From positions 1-15,169 of the forward strand of contig JAICYE010000008.1 of assembly GCA_025934385.1 (NCBI GenBank): DNA of 15,169 nucleotides. The letters are read 5' to 3'. The notes under the pieces were generated by a model, which saw nothing but the letters and a program-made list of their open reading frames with translations, had not been told where the DNA came from and searched no databases. Below, piece by piece: positions 14,646-15,169 of this stretch. The position numbers and the translations under genes were made by a program. Numbering within the stretch: position 1 is the stretch's first letter; the number at the start of each line of letters is the position of its first letter. The stretch comes from Acidimicrobiia bacterium (lineage in GTDB: Bacteria > Actinomycetota > Acidimicrobiia > IMCC26256 > BP-133).

Positions 14646-15169
14646 GGACGAGACCGGTGACGAGCACCGGCTGCGACGTGAAGCTGGCCGCCAGGATGAG
14701 CACGGCGGCGGCGGGAACGGCGAAGCGGCGCAGCCGGCCGGGGGCCTTGTCGGAGTAGTGCAGAGCCCACACCGCCACGATGAACACCGCCACCGGAACG
14801 GTGAGGGCCAGCCCGGCCTGCACGTCGGTCAGCCGGGACTGGTGGGTGGCCTGGTCGACGGCCACCGCCAGCCCGGCTCCCACGGCGGCGGCCGCGCCGA
14901 ACACGACGTAGTGGCCGTAGCCCCAGAGGAAGGCGCCGGAGAGCCGTTCGGTGAACTGGGCCCGGATCCGCTCGACGGCCCGTTCGGCCGGCATGTCGAA
15001 GTAGATCCACCACATGGCGAAGACGGTGAGGATGCCGCCGGCGGCCACCGGGGCGAGTTCGGCGAACCTCGTGCTGCTGTCGAGGGCGACCTGCATCCCG
15101 ACGGTGGCCGACAGCACCGACTCGCCCAGCACGATCAGCGTGAAGAGCCCGTAGCGCTCGGCGATGTGA
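14596..15169 (-). CDS. ltrA: Low temperature requirement protein A (LtrA) family membrane protein, C-terminal part (partial)
   Basis: The frame enters at the right edge and ends at TGA 14596, giving 190 residues of the C-terminus. It begins with HIAERYGLFTLIVLGESVL, the signature of LtrA-family proteins, followed by AMWWIYFDMPAE and FLWGYGHYVVFGAAAAVGAGL, also typical. About five hydrophobic segments are visible (near window-protein residues 13-28, 42-58, 88-108, 120-140 and 148-180). LtrA was named from a Listeria low-temperature growth mutant; the biochemical role is not established. The last 50 bp overlap the convergent cupredoxin gene. The start lies outside the window. Confidence 0.9.
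   Translation of the reverse strand, partial: HIAERYGLFTLIVLGESVLSATVGMQVALDSSTRFAELAPVAAGGILTVFAMWWIYFDMPAERAVERIRAQFTERLSGAFLWGYGHYVVFGAAAAVGAGLAVAVDQATHQSRLTDVQAGLALTVPVAVFIVAVWALHYSDKAPGRLRRFAVPAAAVLILAASFTSQPVLVTGLVLSGLIAAAEATTSLRH

Overview
This is a very GC-rich window with tightly packed genes, GTG as well as ATG starts, many stop/start overlaps, an ECF sigma/zinc anti-sigma pair and an IdeR/DtxR-type iron box. Together these point to an actinomycete. A lineage such as Acidimicrobiia is possible, but nothing here settles the taxon.

Left half (1-7569, leftward): an iron-siderophore operon of the staphyloferrin B type, in the order sbnA, sbnB, a double-length NIS synthetase (SbnF-like then SbnE-like module), an SbnC-like NIS synthetase, and the start of an sbnH-like PLP decarboxylase that runs off the left edge. 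Every junction overlaps, by 4, 16, 4 and 11 bp, so the genes look translationally coupled. A near-consensus iron box lies directly upstream of the first gene. By analogy with the characterised Staphylococcus pathway, SbnA and SbnB make L-2,3-diaminopropionate and 2-oxoglutarate. The three NIS active sites and the decarboxylase then join these with citrate into a carboxylate siderophore. The citrate synthase (SbnG), exporter (SbnD) and uptake genes are not in the window. The one-polypeptide fusion of two NIS synthetases is the most unusual item.

Middle (7601-11642, leftward): a membrane-anchored GGDEF-EAL protein for cyclic di-GMP turnover. Upstream of it is a secreted subtilisin-like protease whose C-terminus is a five-residue Gly-Gly-Ser-Ser-Trp repeat with 17 evenly spaced tryptophans.

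Right (11848-14645, rightward): a COG4315-type lipoprotein, an ECF sigma factor, its overlapping membrane anti-sigma factor, then a secreted, membrane-anchored type I copper protein (cupredoxin). This resembles a cell-envelope stress or redox locus. A 12-bp perfect inverted repeat and an extra copy of its core lie between the anti-sigma gene and the cupredoxin gene. At the right edge the C-terminal part of an LtrA-family membrane protein runs leftward and overlaps the cupredoxin 3' end by 50 bp.

No rRNA, tRNA, insertion sequence or CRISPR array was seen. The longest gap without a gene is about 205 bp (11643-11847). All family assignments come from reading motifs and from remembered family features; no database search or alignment was run.
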